This document shows, one piece after another, positions 21,450 through 32,393 of a stretch of 64,000 nucleotides of DNA. A program made the translations under genes and the position numbers. The notes beneath the pieces were generated by a model. That model saw only the letters and a program-made list of their open reading frames with translations. It made no database searches and had not been told where the DNA came from. Origin of the DNA: Trichomonas vaginalis G3 (lineage: Eukaryota > Parabasalia > Trichomonadida > Trichomonadidae); contig NC_067206.1 of assembly GCF_026262505.1 (NCBI RefSeq), positions 124,001-188,000 of the forward strand, written 5' to 3'. Every line of letters begins with the position of its first letter. Position 1 is the first letter of the stretch.

Positions 21450-22979
21450 TTAAAATATCTTCGGATACAAATTGTTGATTGTTTCAGGACTTATATTCTT
21501 TTTCAGTGCAGAATGAATCAACCAAGTGAAATCTTTGACTAAAGAGATTTCTTCACCACCAAACAACAAACTAGAAATCAATTGTATGTAAAGGAAATAA
21601 ACTTCCAAAAGAACAACAAAATTCTGGTTGAATTCGTTCAAATTGTTTGGAAGATTTACTTTCAGTTTCGATGTCATTGTTACAAACAAAGGCTGCAAAT
21701 ACGACATGAAAAGTTTGGAAATATAAGAAAACTTGATGAATGGCTGAGATAATGACATCCATTTCCTGAATAATAAAATGAATTTCGGATCAGGATTATC
21801 ACAAACCATCATCTGTTCCAACAAAATTGTTGAGAATTTGATGTAAGAATCCAAAAGTTTCTTGTCAGATTCACTGATATTTCCTGCTTTCGAAAATACT
21901 TTGTTCATTCCGTACATCAACTCACTGAGGAACTTGCTGATGAACCACTCAGCACCGTTGTCATTTGAGTCCTTCGCCATATTTGCGATCATTTTCGTGA
22001 AGAAAAACTCAACCAATCTCGAATCGAAAAACTTTATGAAGAAATCATTGTCCATCATTTGTGTCAAAGCGAAATCAGTTGTAAATGGATCGCGTGTTGT
22101 AAGACAAACAATCAATGTATCATTGGCAATGTTTAAATCCAAAGGACACAATCTTTTCGCAGTGATGATGAACACGTAAATAATTGTCTGTCGAATTGAA
22201 GAAAAAGCAGTATCAGTCAGATAATTCCTCAAATCAGTGAGGTATCTGAGTGGAAGAGGAGCCATTCCGGACAACTGGTAATGGTTTTCGATGCTTATTC
22301 CGGCAAGTAACAGATAAGTCTGCATAGACAACAATGAATCTTGTGTTGTCCATTTTTCAGAAAACTTTCCATTTTTGACTGATTCCGAAATGTTTTTGAT
22401 TGCTTCGAATATCCAATCAATATATGTTGGATCGTTGACCAAATACTCATAATGGTATGGAGCGTGCGATTTAGGGAAATCAATCCATAAATAGCCAGCA
22501 AGATGTGACAACATAAACAAATCTTTCGAATAAGTGAATCTTCCAATAGAAACTGGATCGGAATTGCATTTCTTGATCGAATTGTCGAGATCAAACTGCT
22601 CCGGATTGATTCCAGTGAGCCACAATGGAGATGGACCGAGGTGGATGTGCTTCTCAATCGTTTTTTCGGATCTGATGTACATTGCTCTCTCAAACGGGTC
22701 AATAACGATGCCGGAGATGTAGTACTTGAATTCAGTGCGGAAATCACCAAGTATAGAACCATCTACCAGTGAATAATAGTGGCCACCGAAGCTTGGATAC
22801 TTGATATCTTTTTCATAATTTCCGAGATATATGATTGTGCCATCTGTATAGAGACGGATGGTGTCTGTGAGGATTGTTTGGGGACTCGAAGAACTTAGTT
22901 TTGTCTGATTCTTGAGTTCGTTTGTGAATCTCAAGAGATCTGGTTTGGAAAAGTGCTCCATTTTCGAATGTGAAGACAT
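21450..22979 (-). CDS. Upstream segment of the HECT locus
   Basis: An open frame of 509 residues from ATG 22979 (MSSHSKMEHFSKPD) to TAA 21450. The first ~18 residues overlap another frame (KSIHVFTFENGALF) that is more protein-like, so the true path shifts frame inside 22890-22970. Residues ~50-130 contain IIYLGNYEKDIKYPSFGGHY and YISGIVIDPFERAMYIRSE, beta-rich sequence that may belong to a SPRY or galactose-binding-like fold. The rest is helical. Stop 21450 is followed in frame by EKKEAESKQDTF and more coding sequence. Confidence 0.5.
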   Translation of the reverse strand: MSSHSKMEHFSKPDLLRFTNELKNQTKLSSSSPQTILTDTIRLYTDGTIIYLGNYEKDIKYPSFGGHYYSLVDGSILGDFRTEFKYYISGIVIDPFERAMYIRSEKTIEKHIHLGPSPLWLTGINPEQFDLDNSIKKCNSDPVSIGRFTYSKDLFMLSHLAGYLWIDFPKSHAPYHYEYLVNDPTYIDWIFEAIKNISESVKNGKFSEKWTTQDSLLSMQTYLLLAGISIENHYQLSGMAPLPLRYLTDLRNYLTDTAFSSIRQTIIYVFIITAKRLCPLDLNIANDTLIVCLTTRDPFTTDFALTQMMDNDFFIKFFDSRLVEFFFTKMIANMAKDSNDNGAEWFISKFLSELMYGMNKVFSKAGNISESDKKLLDSYIKFSTILLEQMMVCDNPDPKFILLFRKWMSLSQPFIKFSYISKLFMSYLQPLFVTMTSKLKVNLPNNLNEFNQNFVVLLEVYFLYIQLISSLLFGGEEISLVKDFTWLIHSALKKNISPETINNLYPKIF

Positions 22980-23646
22980 GTATTGATTTTTGTGATACGC
23001 AATATATGTATTTCGTGTCTAAACACATGAATTTGGAAAAATTCTTTGGAATTGGGATGGAAGTGACTTGGTTAGTCTTTAAATCCATGGCTGTGAGGCT
23101 TTCACCTCCTGTTGAAAGTATTAAAACATTATTTGAAACAGCCATTGCGTTTACTTTTTTAATATCTCATTTGGATCGTTTTTCTTCATATCTAGAGAGT
23201 ATAATTCGTCATTTTTGGTAATAAATAGCAAATTTCCATTCCAATATGCTAATGGTTTTGGATTCCCTGAAATGTACAAAATATCATCAGTAAGACTGGA
23301 TTTTAATGTAATTTTATCGAAGAATCCGAAGTAATTATTGAAATTTGTTGAGTTTGCGATCTTAGAATTTGAAAATATGTTCAAATTATAAGTATTAGAT
23401 TCTTTTCGTGTGTGATCCGAAATAAGTTTAGATAATGCAAGAGCTCTGACGAAGGAATGCCTAATTCCAAAGCCTAAATCTATAATAGGAATTAAATCAT
23501 TAACAGATGAGTAATCTCTGATTCTGTGGCCTACATTATTGAATACTTCATTAAGTACTGGACCGAAACAGAGTTCCGAAACGAAAGAAAAAACTGCAGA
23601 AATATTGGATCCATTGTTAATAAAATTTGGTAATTGATATTCTTTT

Positions 23647-24051
23647 TTAATGCAATTTAATATAATTTCGGCTCTGCGTTTGTCGTATTTGCTGACATCG
23701 CTTTTTTGAACTTGATATAGAAAATCTTGTTGATCTAAAATATTTACTGTACTGAATCATTAACTGTTGGAATAATGGCTTTGAATATGTTGGAACTTGG
23801 ATAATTGGTAAAATTATATTGGAAAAAGTTTCGCTGTACGAGTTTGTGTTAGTCAATACTATCGGATCTTGGATTATGTCCACTAGCATTTCTAAATAAA
23901 AGTCATTAATTTCTTTTTGAGCTTGTGGATCATCAAAAATCTGAGTCTGAAAAGGATTTTCGAAGATTTTATTGGTAACATCAACGTCAATCAATGGGAG
24001 AGATTCAGACGCATAATAGGTGGAAATTGGACTTGACTGTTGACCACCCAT
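23647..24051 (-). CDS. N-terminal segment of the HECT locus
   Basis: This starts MGGQQSSPISTYYASESLPL at ATG 24051, a Gly-2 context that could allow N-myristoylation. The frame is protein-like to about MIQYSKYF (near 23750); after that the better coding frame is a different one, continuing TVNILDQQDFLYQVQKSD toward the beta-propeller-like part. The C-terminal ~30 residues of this ORF (RQTQSRNYIKLH) are therefore probably out of frame. Confidence 0.5.
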   Translation of the reverse strand: MGGQQSSPISTYYASESLPLIDVDVTNKIFENPFQTQIFDDPQAQKEINDFYLEMLVDIIQDPIVLTNTNSYSETFSNIILPIIQVPTYSKPLFQQLMIQYSKYFRSTRFSISSSKKRCQQIRQTQSRNYIKLH

Positions 24052-24445
24052 TATTCAAATTAAAAAAATCTGTCAAATTTAGTTCAGAAAAAACCGAATT
24101 TACAACGTCATGTAACTTATTTCAGAGATTTGATAATGTTGATATTATGATTATTCAAGATTTTTCATTTATTAATTAATACGCATTTTGATCGATTTTA
24201 ATTGAAAATTGAATGATTGGCGGGCAATATAATAAATTAAATTTTTATTGAAATATCGGCCGAGTACTTGGAAGATCGCATTTAATAAGTGATTAATTCA
24301 TAAATGTGGTCTGGAGCTTTACAAAAGAAGATATGCAAGACTTAGGGTATGATTTAAAAAAGATATATGTCAATGAAATATCAAATAAACTTTTTAATGT
24401 GCGAATAAACATTTGTTCGCGCGCAAAGCTATAGCTAACATACAT
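24052..24445. other. Promoter-side spacer of the HECT locus
   Basis: About 390 bp between the HECT start and the stop of the ankyrin gene, both on the minus strand. AT-rich; no RNA gene or repeat is visible. Confidence 0.45.
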
Positions 24446-25720
24446 TTATTTCTTTGCAAATAATTGCTCCATAGTTCTAGGTGCCAATTCTGCTGCTGTC
24501 TTGCCCCAGCAATTTGCAGCGTCTGTTTTGACATTGGGGAATGTCAAAATATACTTTACAAGCTCTGCATTGCCTTTCTTTGCGGCAATAAGAAGTGGGC
24601 TCTCTTTGTTTTCATCGTAAAAGTTAATGCGGCCGCCATCTGTAAGAGTCTGACGGAAGAGGCGAATATCATTGGATTCGGCAGCTCTAACCATGGCATA
24701 GTTAACTTCCTTGGCAAGCTGTTCCTTCTTAATGCGGGGAAGGATGTAATTGTATAGTTCGATTCTTCTATAATAAGTTGCGAGTCGTAATGTGCCTTTA
24801 AATGAAATTCCTGATTTTGTAACAAAGTCTATCATCTTCTGAGATCCTCCTGCAACTGCATATGCTGACAACGTTGTTGAATTTGCGCCTCTGCTTAACA
24901 TAAGTTTGACACACTCAACAGAGCCATAAAAAGCAGCATATTCGGCAACTTGTGGGGACCATTGAATAAACTGTACTGGTGTAAAGGCGTTTTCTGGGAT
25001 TCTGTAGGTGAAATCGAGTTTGTTTGATTTAAGATATTCGTCGAGGGCTTTAACATTATCTGTAGCAATGAGGTATTCAGCTGACGATTTGGTGAATCCG
25101 AACTCTGTAAGCTCCTTTAAAATCTTGAAATTATTGGCTTCTAAGCCAGCCCAGCCTTCCTGATACTGTGTCAATATTGGCTCAGTAACCTTGTCTTTGA
25201 GGGCGTTGGCCTTTAGCTCAGCGTAATACTCTTTGTCTGAAACAAGAATTTCTGGCGCGAAATAGCAAAAACATAAAAATTGGAAATTAGGTTTGTTGCG
25301 AATAAATCTCTTGATTTGTACGACAAGATCCCAAATTTCAATTACCTTTTCAGTAATCAATTTTTTGAGGAAGAATAAGTATGGAACAATGCCATGAATA
25401 TCGTATTCAATTTCGAGTGCGAGGGAAGACATCATTATTGTTGAAAATATTGTGCCAATTGCGTTTGTTTGTGCTTGTCTTGACTTTAAAAGTTTCAACA
25501 TTTGGACAAGAGCGGTCAAATCAGAGCGCAATGGGACAATTTTAATTAATTCGTTAACAAGGATTGGTGCAAGGTCTCTTTGCTTTGAATATTGGGAAGC
25601 AAAAATGAGATTTACTGTTCTTTCGATGTTAGTTTCATTTAAATCTGAAAACCATTCCTGAATTTTCATTGCTTCAACACCTTCACGATGAAGAGGTGGT
25701 ATCTCCGACAAGCTTACCAT
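24446..25720 (-). CDS. DUF3447-type ankyrin protein
   Basis: A protein of 424 residues from ATG 25720 (MVSLSEIPPLHREGVEAM). Residues ~1-190 are the helical domain shared by the large trichomonad ankyrin family. Residues ~200-420 contain ankyrin repeats, several degenerate (YAAFYGSVECVKLMLSRGAN) and one canonical (ESPLLIAAKKGNAELVKYIL). It has the same architecture as the larger ankyrin gene at 8.4-10.6 kb but is shorter. TTCAAAATG surrounds the start, similar to the CTCAAAATG of the CCT1 gene. Function unknown beyond protein binding. Confidence 0.85.
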   Translation of the reverse strand: MVSLSEIPPLHREGVEAMKIQEWFSDLNETNIERTVNLIFASQYSKQRDLAPILVNELIKIVPLRSDLTALVQMLKLLKSRQAQTNAIGTIFSTIMMSSLALEIEYDIHGIVPYLFFLKKLITEKVIEIWDLVVQIKRFIRNKPNFQFLCFCYFAPEILVSDKEYYAELKANALKDKVTEPILTQYQEGWAGLEANNFKILKELTEFGFTKSSAEYLIATDNVKALDEYLKSNKLDFTYRIPENAFTPVQFIQWSPQVAEYAAFYGSVECVKLMLSRGANSTTLSAYAVAGGSQKMIDFVTKSGISFKGTLRLATYYRRIELYNYILPRIKKEQLAKEVNYAMVRAAESNDIRLFRQTLTDGGRINFYDENKESPLLIAAKKGNAELVKYILTFPNVKTDAANCWGKTAAELAPRTMEQLFAKK

Positions 25721-26236
25721 TTTGAATTTTGTTTGAGCGTGAGTTTACGAAACGTCAGAAGTTTTCAAATGAATTACTAAATAAATATTGATGAATATCA
25801 ATAGTCAAATTCAACGATATAAAAATGTTAAAAGTTGTGAGCACGTAGAAAAATTGACAACTCGGATAAGAATTGAACTAATGACATATCTGGGAAGGTT
25901 ATGTTGTCTTTAAGTTGCTTTCAATCCAAAACTTCTGGAATTGATTCTAATTGAAGATGAGAATTTTAAAAAATTGGTTCTTTGATATCATTAAGATGGC
26001 AAAATATTTATTTCGATGAGTAGAATTAATGTATGATGGAGATGCATGAATAATTCGAAATTAGGTTAAAAACATTCTGAAAAATTAAATGTTTTTTAAA
26101 TCTCATTATTAAAATAAGCAATTTAGTCTATAATTGGCATGGATCAATTAGTAAATGTTGATATTATTTGTAATAGTAAACGGCTCTCAAATTGTGGGGT
26201 AAAAGCGGTTATTTTGATTTCCCCTGGCCACTCAAA
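25721..26236. other. Divergent spacer, ankyrin gene and CCT1
   Basis: About 515 bp holding the promoters of two divergent genes. AT-rich with no repeat. Short ORFs near 26140-26350 are a shadow of the CCT1 start. Confidence 0.45.
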
Positions 26237-27868
26237 ATGCTTCCAGTCACTCCAGGCTCTCTTAAGATTGATGGTCAACGCCAGCAAGGCGAAAACGTTC
26301 GCGTTCAGAACGTTCGTGCTGCCATGGCTGTTGCTAACGTCGTTCGCTCCTCATTAGGCCCAATCGGTCTCGACAAGATGCTTGTCGATGATATTGGTGA
26401 AGTCACAATCACAAACGATGGTGCTACCATTCTCAACCACCTTGATGTTCAGCATCCAGCTGGCAAAGTTCTCATCCAACTTTCTGAACTTCAAGATCGT
26501 GAAGTCGGTGATGGCACAACAACAGTTGTTCTTCTTGCTGCCGAACTCTTACGTCTTGGCCAAGATTTAATCAACAAGAAAGTCCACGCAAACACAATTA
26601 TTACTGGCTATCGTGCCGCCGCTAAGAAGGCAATCGCTTTCCTCAAGAAGAGCTGCGCAGTCTCCAATGACAACCTTGATCGCGAAATTCTCTTGAAAGT
26701 CGCTAAGACATCCATGAACTCAAAGATTCTCAACGCTTACTCCGATTTCTTCGGCAACATGGTTGTTGACGCATGCCTTGCTGTCAAGACACCAGCTGGC
26801 AAGTGCCCAACAAACCGTGTCAACATCGTAAAGTCCCTCGGCAAATCCCTCCCAGAATCCACAATCGTTACAGCCGGCGTCGCTCTCAACGCAACACGCG
26901 CTACAGAAGCATTCCCACGCCGCCTTGAGAAGGTCAAAGTCGCCGTCTTAGATTTCGGTCTCCAGAGAACACGTCTTCCAATGGGCATCCAGTTCCGCCT
27001 CCACGACGCCTCCAAGCTCGAAGCCATCCAGCAGGAGGAAGTCAACGCCGCAGAACGCGCTGTTCAGGCAATTCTCAAGGCCGGAGCAAATGTCATTGTT
27101 ACATCAAAGACAATCGATGAGGCATCACTCAAGCCACTCGTCAAGGCCGGTGCCATCGGTATTCGCCACGTTTCCGATGCAGAAATTGCTCATCTTGCCA
27201 GATCTACAGGTGCTACCGTTGTTTCACAGCTCATCAGCGAAGATGGTGGCGAAACATTCGATCCAGCATGGCTCGGTGAAGCAGAACTCATCGAACAGGT
27301 TCCAGTCGGGGACAACCAGATGACAATCTTCAGAGGATGCGCCAAGGAGAACTCTGCTTCTATTGTCCTCCGCGGTCCAAACACATTCACACTCGAAGAA
27401 GCCAACCGTTCTCTTCGCGATGCCTTATTCGCCGTCAAGAGAGTCATCGAGTCAAAGCACATCGTTGCTGGCGGTGGCGCTGTCGAAGCTGCCCTTTCTG
27501 TCTACCTCTCACAGATTGCCAAGGACTACGAAGGCAAGGAACAGGTCGCCATGCTCAAGTTTGGCGAAGCACTCCTTGTCATTCCAAAGATCCTCGCAAA
27601 CAACGCTGCACTCGATTCAATCGACTTGGTCGCCAAACTCCGCGCTGTTCACTACGACGCACAGCAGAAGGGAGAGAAGTGCTTCGCTGCACTCGACTTA
27701 GTCAACGGAAAGATCCGCGACGGAATGAAGGACGGCGTCATCGAACCAGGTATGTCTAAGGTAAAGTCAATCCAGTTCGCTACAGAAGCCGCCATCACAA
27801 TTCTCAGAATCGATGACCTCATCAAGGTTACACCTGAGAAGAAGCCAGATAGAAACGAAGAAGAGTAA
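26237..27868 (+). CDS. CCT1: T-complex protein 1 subunit alpha (CCT1)
   Basis: 543 residues from ATG 26237 ([18 protein letters not shown]). A group II chaperonin: [16 protein letters not shown] with the conserved ATP-site [21 protein letters not shown] and the C-terminal [10 protein letters not shown]. The subunit is part of the cytosolic eight-membered TRiC ring that folds actin and tubulin. I assign alpha from the N-terminal region ([19 protein letters not shown] with [10 protein letters not shown]). Family length is about 550, so it is complete. The gene is far more GC-rich at third positions than its neighbours, as expected of a highly expressed trichomonad gene. Confidence 0.93.
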   Translation: MLPVTPGSLKIDGQRQQGENVRVQNVRAAMAVANVVRSSLGPIGLDKMLVDDIGEVTITNDGATILNHLDVQHPAGKVLIQLSELQDREVGDGTTTVVLLAAELLRLGQDLINKKVHANTIITGYRAAAKKAIAFLKKSCAVSNDNLDREILLKVAKTSMNSKILNAYSDFFGNMVVDACLAVKTPAGKCPTNRVNIVKSLGKSLPESTIVTAGVALNATRATEAFPRRLEKVKVAVLDFGLQRTRLPMGIQFRLHDASKLEAIQQEEVNAAERAVQAILKAGANVIVTSKTIDEASLKPLVKAGAIGIRHVSDAEIAHLARSTGATVVSQLISEDGGETFDPAWLGEAELIEQVPVGDNQMTIFRGCAKENSASIVLRGPNTFTLEEANRSLRDALFAVKRVIESKHIVAGGGAVEAALSVYLSQIAKDYEGKEQVAMLKFGEALLVIPKILANNAALDSIDLVAKLRAVHYDAQQKGEKCFAALDLVNGKIRDGMKDGVIEPGMSKVKSIQFATEAAITILRIDDLIKVTPEKKPDRNEEE

Positions 27869-28050
27869 AATATATGTAGATTTACTACGATATTAATCAA
27901 ATTTGTATTTTTTTCGATATCCTTTATATTAAACGACATAATATCATATCTATTTATAGTGTAAATGATTGAATTTTAACATAAAATTATTTTATTCTCT
28001 ATTTTATAAAAATAACAGGTGTAAAGGATTTTTGTTGATAGAATTAAAAC

Positions 28051-28338
28051 TTATTTGGAGACTGTGTCTTTCTTTTCTGCTTGGAATTTTGAAAAATCGA
28101 TTCCTGATAATTTGATTTCTTCAAAATCAGGAATTCTAATTGAGTGACTTTTTTCTTCTTTTGTATCTTGTTTTTGTTTAGGTGCCGCTTGAGTTACAGG
28201 TACTTTTGACAATGTATTTGGTTTTGGTGTAGGTTTAGCGCCAAGGCCTGATGGCTTTTTCTCATTATCACTGTTAAGGAAGTTAAAGATGATTGAATCC
28301 TTTGGAGCAAGAGTCATATCTCCTTTATTCAGAGCCAT
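28051..28338 (-). CDS. Small Lys/Pro-rich protein, unknown function
   Basis: 95 residues from ATG 28338 (MALNKGDMTLAPKDSIIFNF). The first ~30 residues are moderately hydrophobic, then comes a basic Pro/Lys/Thr linker (KPTPKPNTLSKVP, KQKQDTKEEK), then a C-terminal segment (IRIPDFEEIKLSGIDFSKFQ). I see no known family. A longer frame begins at ATG 28443, but the extension is hydrophobic and unlike the rest. I chose 28338 because an AAAAAGTGAC motif lies 13 bases upstream of it, as seen at another start in this window. Confidence 0.6.
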   Translation of the reverse strand: MALNKGDMTLAPKDSIIFNFLNSDNEKKPSGLGAKPTPKPNTLSKVPVTQAAPKQKQDTKEEKSHSIRIPDFEEIKLSGIDFSKFQAEKKDTVSK

Positions 28339-28350
28339 CCTTAAATGTTT

Positions 28351-28360
28351 GTCACTTTTT
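28351..28360 (-). promoter_or_regulatory. AAAAAGTGAC motif upstream of the 28338 start
   Basis: On the minus strand AAAAAGTGAC is followed by AAACATTTAAGG and then ATG 28338. It is the reverse orientation of the motif at 2131-2140. Confidence 0.35.
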
Positions 28361-28549
28361 AGGAAAAGGATTTTAGTATAAAACCAAAATCGAGGAATTA
28401 TGATGTTGGTATGTTGATTGTTCCATTGTACAATAGCAAACATGTAGGGTTATGTGCAAGGTATATGTTAATATAGTAAAAGCATCTATTTATTTAAAAC
28501 ATTGTGTTGGATAGCCTTCTTTCATTTTTTCCAAAAAAGGAATCATTTT

Positions 28550-28617
28550 TCCTCTTTAGTTTGGGGTTAACAAAAATAAAATGGGGACATCGGTAGTTCA
28601 AATTCAACTTACTCGAG
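28550..28617 (+). pseudogene. tRNA-like relic with T-run end
   Basis: An A-box-like TTTAGTTTGGGG lies 40 bases before a B-box-like GTAGTTCAAATTC, and a T6 run follows 21 bases after the TTC. Stems do not pair well. This is the weakest of the four candidates. Confidence 0.3.
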
Positions 28618-30105
28618 TTTTTTATCTTTACTTCAAAAATAAATGAAATTTCGATTTGAAGAAGACTTTGTTTTTTCAAAGGTTGTAAAACTCTTAACCT
28701 TAAAAAAATTTGGACCCCCTGGAGGAATCCTGATCGAGCAAGTTTGGAGTCTCCCTCCAGGTGAGGAACATGCAAACGAGAGAAGTGTTTAACACTTCAT
28801 AAAGTATCTTATGGATATGGTTAGATATATAGTTCTACTTAATGGAAAGAATTAAATTGCGTTAAAGTAAAAAATGGAGTTATGAACTCATTTCGATATA
28901 AGATGCTTCATTATCATATATAGTAAATGTTTTTATTCAAATTAAGCTTAGTTAGATTTTAATTAAAAATTGGCAATTCCGATTCGCTTTTATTTTGGAG
29001 GGTATATGCGTATCCTGAAGCTGGTAAAGTGGTTCGATGGGTTTGCAAATCTGTCTGTACAATTTTTCAAAACGATTTGTAATTTCCGTTTGAATAGATA
29101 ATTAGTATAGCTTGTAATGTCAGTAAAGTCAGTTTGCCTTAGTAAATGAAAATAAAGTTGATTCAAGTTGATTAATCTTGATTTCGGTGTTAATTGAATC
29201 AGGAATTAACAGATTCAGCAATTGTTTTGAATTTTGGAAGATAGGCGCACTAAATTATGGTTTGTAAAAACATTATACTATGTTTTTCTAATGAGGAAAG
29301 CTTTGTTGATAGCAATTCGTAAAATGAGGAAAAAGTACGTTAAACTTTACATGGCAAATTTTGAAAAGCTTGGGAAATAAAAATAGCCAATATTAAGTAA
29401 ATTAATATCTAATATATAAATAAAGAATATTAAAGTAAAAGAATTTCAAAATTATATAATTCCTATTAAAATCGAATAGTTTAGAGTCAATTTACAGGAG
29501 CACTCATAAACATGAGCGTGACTAAGAAATTAAAAGTTAAATTTAGTCTGAAATTTTGTATATATTACACAATTAATACAAGATAATACTGTCAGTGATT
29601 TTGAATGGGTATTTTAACTTTGAGTGGCCACATTAAATTTTTGAGGTCGATATTTTTGGCCTATTTTAAAATATTTAGAATGACCATTCAGCCAGGGCGC
29701 TTATAGAAGCATCAGATAATGGGTGGTCGGATAGCTCAAAACGTGACAAAGTTGTCCAAAATAATATTTTTAAAGATAAATCTAAAATTTCTTTTATACA
29801 AATAGTGATAAGTTAGAATATTAAGTTTGAGTGAGATTTTTGAAAAATTTCCTAAAAGTGATTTTGGGAAGCCAAAATTATAATAAATATTAATAAAATC
29901 TAATTTAAACGCTAAATCAAAATAAAAAATATAAGGTAATTTTCGTGGGTTAAAAATCAAAATTACATTCTTGATTTTTATTTAATATTTATATTCCTGT
30001 AGTTAAATGAAATAAATTTATCCATATCATTTGAGGAGAATTGCATGAATTAGAAAATTGGCGGGGTTTAGCAATCTTAAATTCTCTTTTATAGAAATAT
30101 TTGAA

Positions 30106-30151
30106 TAGATTATAGCTCAGCTGGATAACATCCCTATCAAGTTCGATTCTA
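30106..30151 (+). pseudogene. Truncated tRNA-like relic
   Basis: TAGCTCAGCTGGATA is a good tRNA D-arm/A-box and AAGTTCGATTCTAG a good B-box, but only 29 bases separate T8 and the T loop instead of about 46. The anticodon arm is therefore missing. T-rich sequence follows. Confidence 0.5.
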
Positions 30152-30219
30152 GTTTTTGTTATTATTTTTTTCCTTTTCCCTTCCTAAGCGAAATTTTAAG
30201 GGGTAAAGTTGTGAAATCC

Positions 30220-31802
30220 AAAGGTACATTCACTAGGCGATAACAGTAAAATGGGATGAAAATAGGATAAATAGCATCCCTATATAGTGCCTAACAATAT
30301 TTATACGGGCCAAAAAAATTTGGCTAGAGATTTGGCGAGTTATAAAACTTAGAAAATTGAGAGGGATTTTTATTTTTGAATTTTTTTGGAAAGTTAAAAT
30401 TGCGATTAAAAATCGATTTCCAGGAGAACTAAGCATCTCATCATATATTTAAATCGATAAAAATATTAAATAATAGTTGAATAGTATAACAACGTGAAAT
30501 TATGGCTGAATCTACAGAAAAAATGAACATATTTGACATTTTTGAAAATTCATACGTTAGATGGTGACAGACTCATAAACTATACTTTAGCTAAGATTGA
30601 TATATGGTTTCAACAACACATGGTTAAAATCGTAAAAATATTTTAGATTTCAAAAAGATATATATGGTAATATAATGGAACAAAGTCAACAAATAGCATG
30701 TTAAATATGTTATAATTAACTTTTTATTAGATCCAATAGTAGATATCGAATGGTTTCCAGCTTTATGGTTAAATATTTTCTTTTCGAGCTTCTCTTTAAC
30801 TGTTGTATTAAGGTTGTAAATTTTTGATGCTAGAAACTATGGAATCTTCTTTGCTGCTGCATTTTTCTTGAGAGTTCTTGCAATTTCGAATAGATCTGCG
30901 CATTGTATGAAATGGAGGCTTTAAAATATCTTGAAAACAGAATAGGACTGCTTTTCCAAAGGAATGCTTACTTGTAAATCAGAGAGTTTCAAAAGTGAGA
31001 GCAAGATTATCATCATAACTTTCGATTTTGCTGCGAAAAAGGAAGACAAGTAATTAACAAATCATTTACTGTTGTTCATCAAAAGAAGAAAACTTTGATA
31101 ACAACTAATGATGATAAAATCAAGCTATCTTTTAATATTTTAAATTGATAAGACATTCAAAATATTTGAATGGTTTAAAATATTTTCTTTTAATTTCTAT
31201 AAGATATTATCATGATTATATAATAAAATTTAAATTTTTATTCAAAAAGGCAATATTTCAAACTTTTAATTTCAAAAATCTTAATTCTGCAATAAGTGTA
31301 TTTAATTGTAGCAAATTTAATGATCCTTCGTCATGCTTAGCAATTTGGAACTCATAAATTAATGATTTCTTCAAGTAAAATTCTGCATTATTTCAAAAGT
31401 CAATAATTCTCTAGTAACTTTTCTTCAAACCCTAACCATTATATTATATGTATAATGGAGAATAATTGCAAAGAAAGATAGCCGAATTTACTGGGTAGTT
31501 CTTGTGATGCGAAATAATTGCAAATTAACACCTAGTTTTAACAGCATCAATCTCTTTTTGCTCTCATTTAAATGCATTCGCACACTTTAATTTTGAAATA
31601 TAAGAGTTTTGGAAATTATCAAATTTATCTGCTCAAATACTATAGATCTTCATAAGTGTTAATAGAATCATTAGCCTTACATATAGTGTTTAATATAATG
31701 ATGCACATTATACTGGGATTCATTCCTTATTCATCTAGTTATTATAAGATTTACAACCCCATGAAAATTTAAAATTTTGTCAAAAATAGTGAATGTACCT
31801 TT
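30220..31802. repeat. Inverted repeat nested inside the 29.6-32.0 kb element
   Basis: AAAGGTACATTCACTA at 30220-30235 is repeated in inverted orientation at 31787-31802 (16 bp, perfect). AAATCC occurs just outside both ends, two bases further out on the right, so a target duplication is possible but imperfect. Confidence 0.45.
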
Positions 31803-32320
31803 TTAAATCCATACATATACTTATGTTAATGTATAATATATGTAACTTCTGATATTATATGCTGAATCTCAAAAAAATATTTATTTGATTTTCATAAATT
31901 TCGACAAAAAAATGTTCTAAATACTATATATATTTTATATGCAAACTGAAACGTCCCTATTATAGACTTTGCCAATTTAGGTCCATGAAAATTCAATATA
32001 GCACACTAAAGCCGCAATACCCATTCAAAATCACTGACAGTAAGTAATTGGCTCATTTATAAGATTAAGTCAAACAGTTTAATGTCATATGTATTTTTAT
32101 TTTAAAATTTGAGTGGTTAATGAGCTATATTTATAATGCTAGCATAAGTATCGAAAAATAATAAATAATTAAATATTCGAAGCATTAGATTTACCATAAA
32201 AAGTGATATTGTATAATAATAGGAGCAATCTGATGCAAAGAATAGCTTAAACTCAACAATTAATTTTCCAAAAATTGTGGGGAAATCATCATATACCTAA
32301 AATATTTTGAAAAGCTCTGT

Positions 32321-32393
32321 CTCCAGATAGCTTAATGGATATTGCATGATAAATATAATAAAAAGTACATAGTTCGAATAATTACATCTTTGC
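32321..32393 (+). pseudogene. Decayed tRNA-like relic
   Basis: ATAGCTTAATGGATAT (A-box) and ATAGTTCGAATAA (B-box) are spaced 45 bases apart, as in a real tRNA. A T6 run starts 21 bases after TTC. The acceptor, anticodon and T stems no longer pair, so this is a pseudogene or a tRNA-derived repeat. Confidence 0.5.

Larger units (their letters stand above)
15549..24051 (-). pseudogene. Giant HECT E3 ubiquitin ligase gene with interrupted frame
   Basis: Consecutive minus-strand frames from ATG 24051 (MGGQQSSPISTYY) to the HECT stop at 15549 read as one protein of about 2830 residues. The frame changes at about 23750, at about 23150 (next to an A6 run) and between about 22970 and 22890. Two in-frame TAA codons, at 21450 and 20406, are each followed at once by more coding sequence in the same frame. 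All five breaks fall in the first 3.7 kb; the last 4.8 kb is uninterrupted. N-terminal pieces look beta-propeller-like (SIHVFTFENGALFQT). The C-terminus is a complete HECT domain. Either the N-terminal part is decaying or the assembly has errors there. Three or more separate genes are unlikely because the junctions leave no room for promoters. Confidence 0.7.
29587..32042. mobile_element. 2.46-kb TIR element bounded by TA
   Basis: A perfect 25-bp inverted repeat, CTGTCAGTGATTTTGAATGG at the start of the left arm (29589-29613) and its complement at 32016-32040. TA sits immediately outside each end (29587-29588 and 32041-32042), as expected for Tc1/mariner-type insertion. The interior is AT-rich with only short ORFs and no recognisable transposase, so it is non-autonomous or long decayed. 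It contains a tRNA-like relic at 30106 and a second inverted repeat (30220/31802). Confidence 0.65.

Noticed and set aside
10945-22979. Reassignment of TAA to a sense codon
   Set aside because: TAA ends most genes here exactly where the family ends (for example right after the GCSC prenyl motif of the Rab at 48246), so a code change is not needed; the in-frame TAAs are better read as nonsense or errors.
28494-28775. Minus-strand ORF of about 90 codons
   Set aside because: No family signal, mixed AT-rich composition and overlap with a tRNA-like relic.
29727-29750. A fifth tRNA-like fragment (GGATAGCTCAAAACG)
   Set aside because: Only an A-box-like half is present; there is no B-box at a plausible distance.
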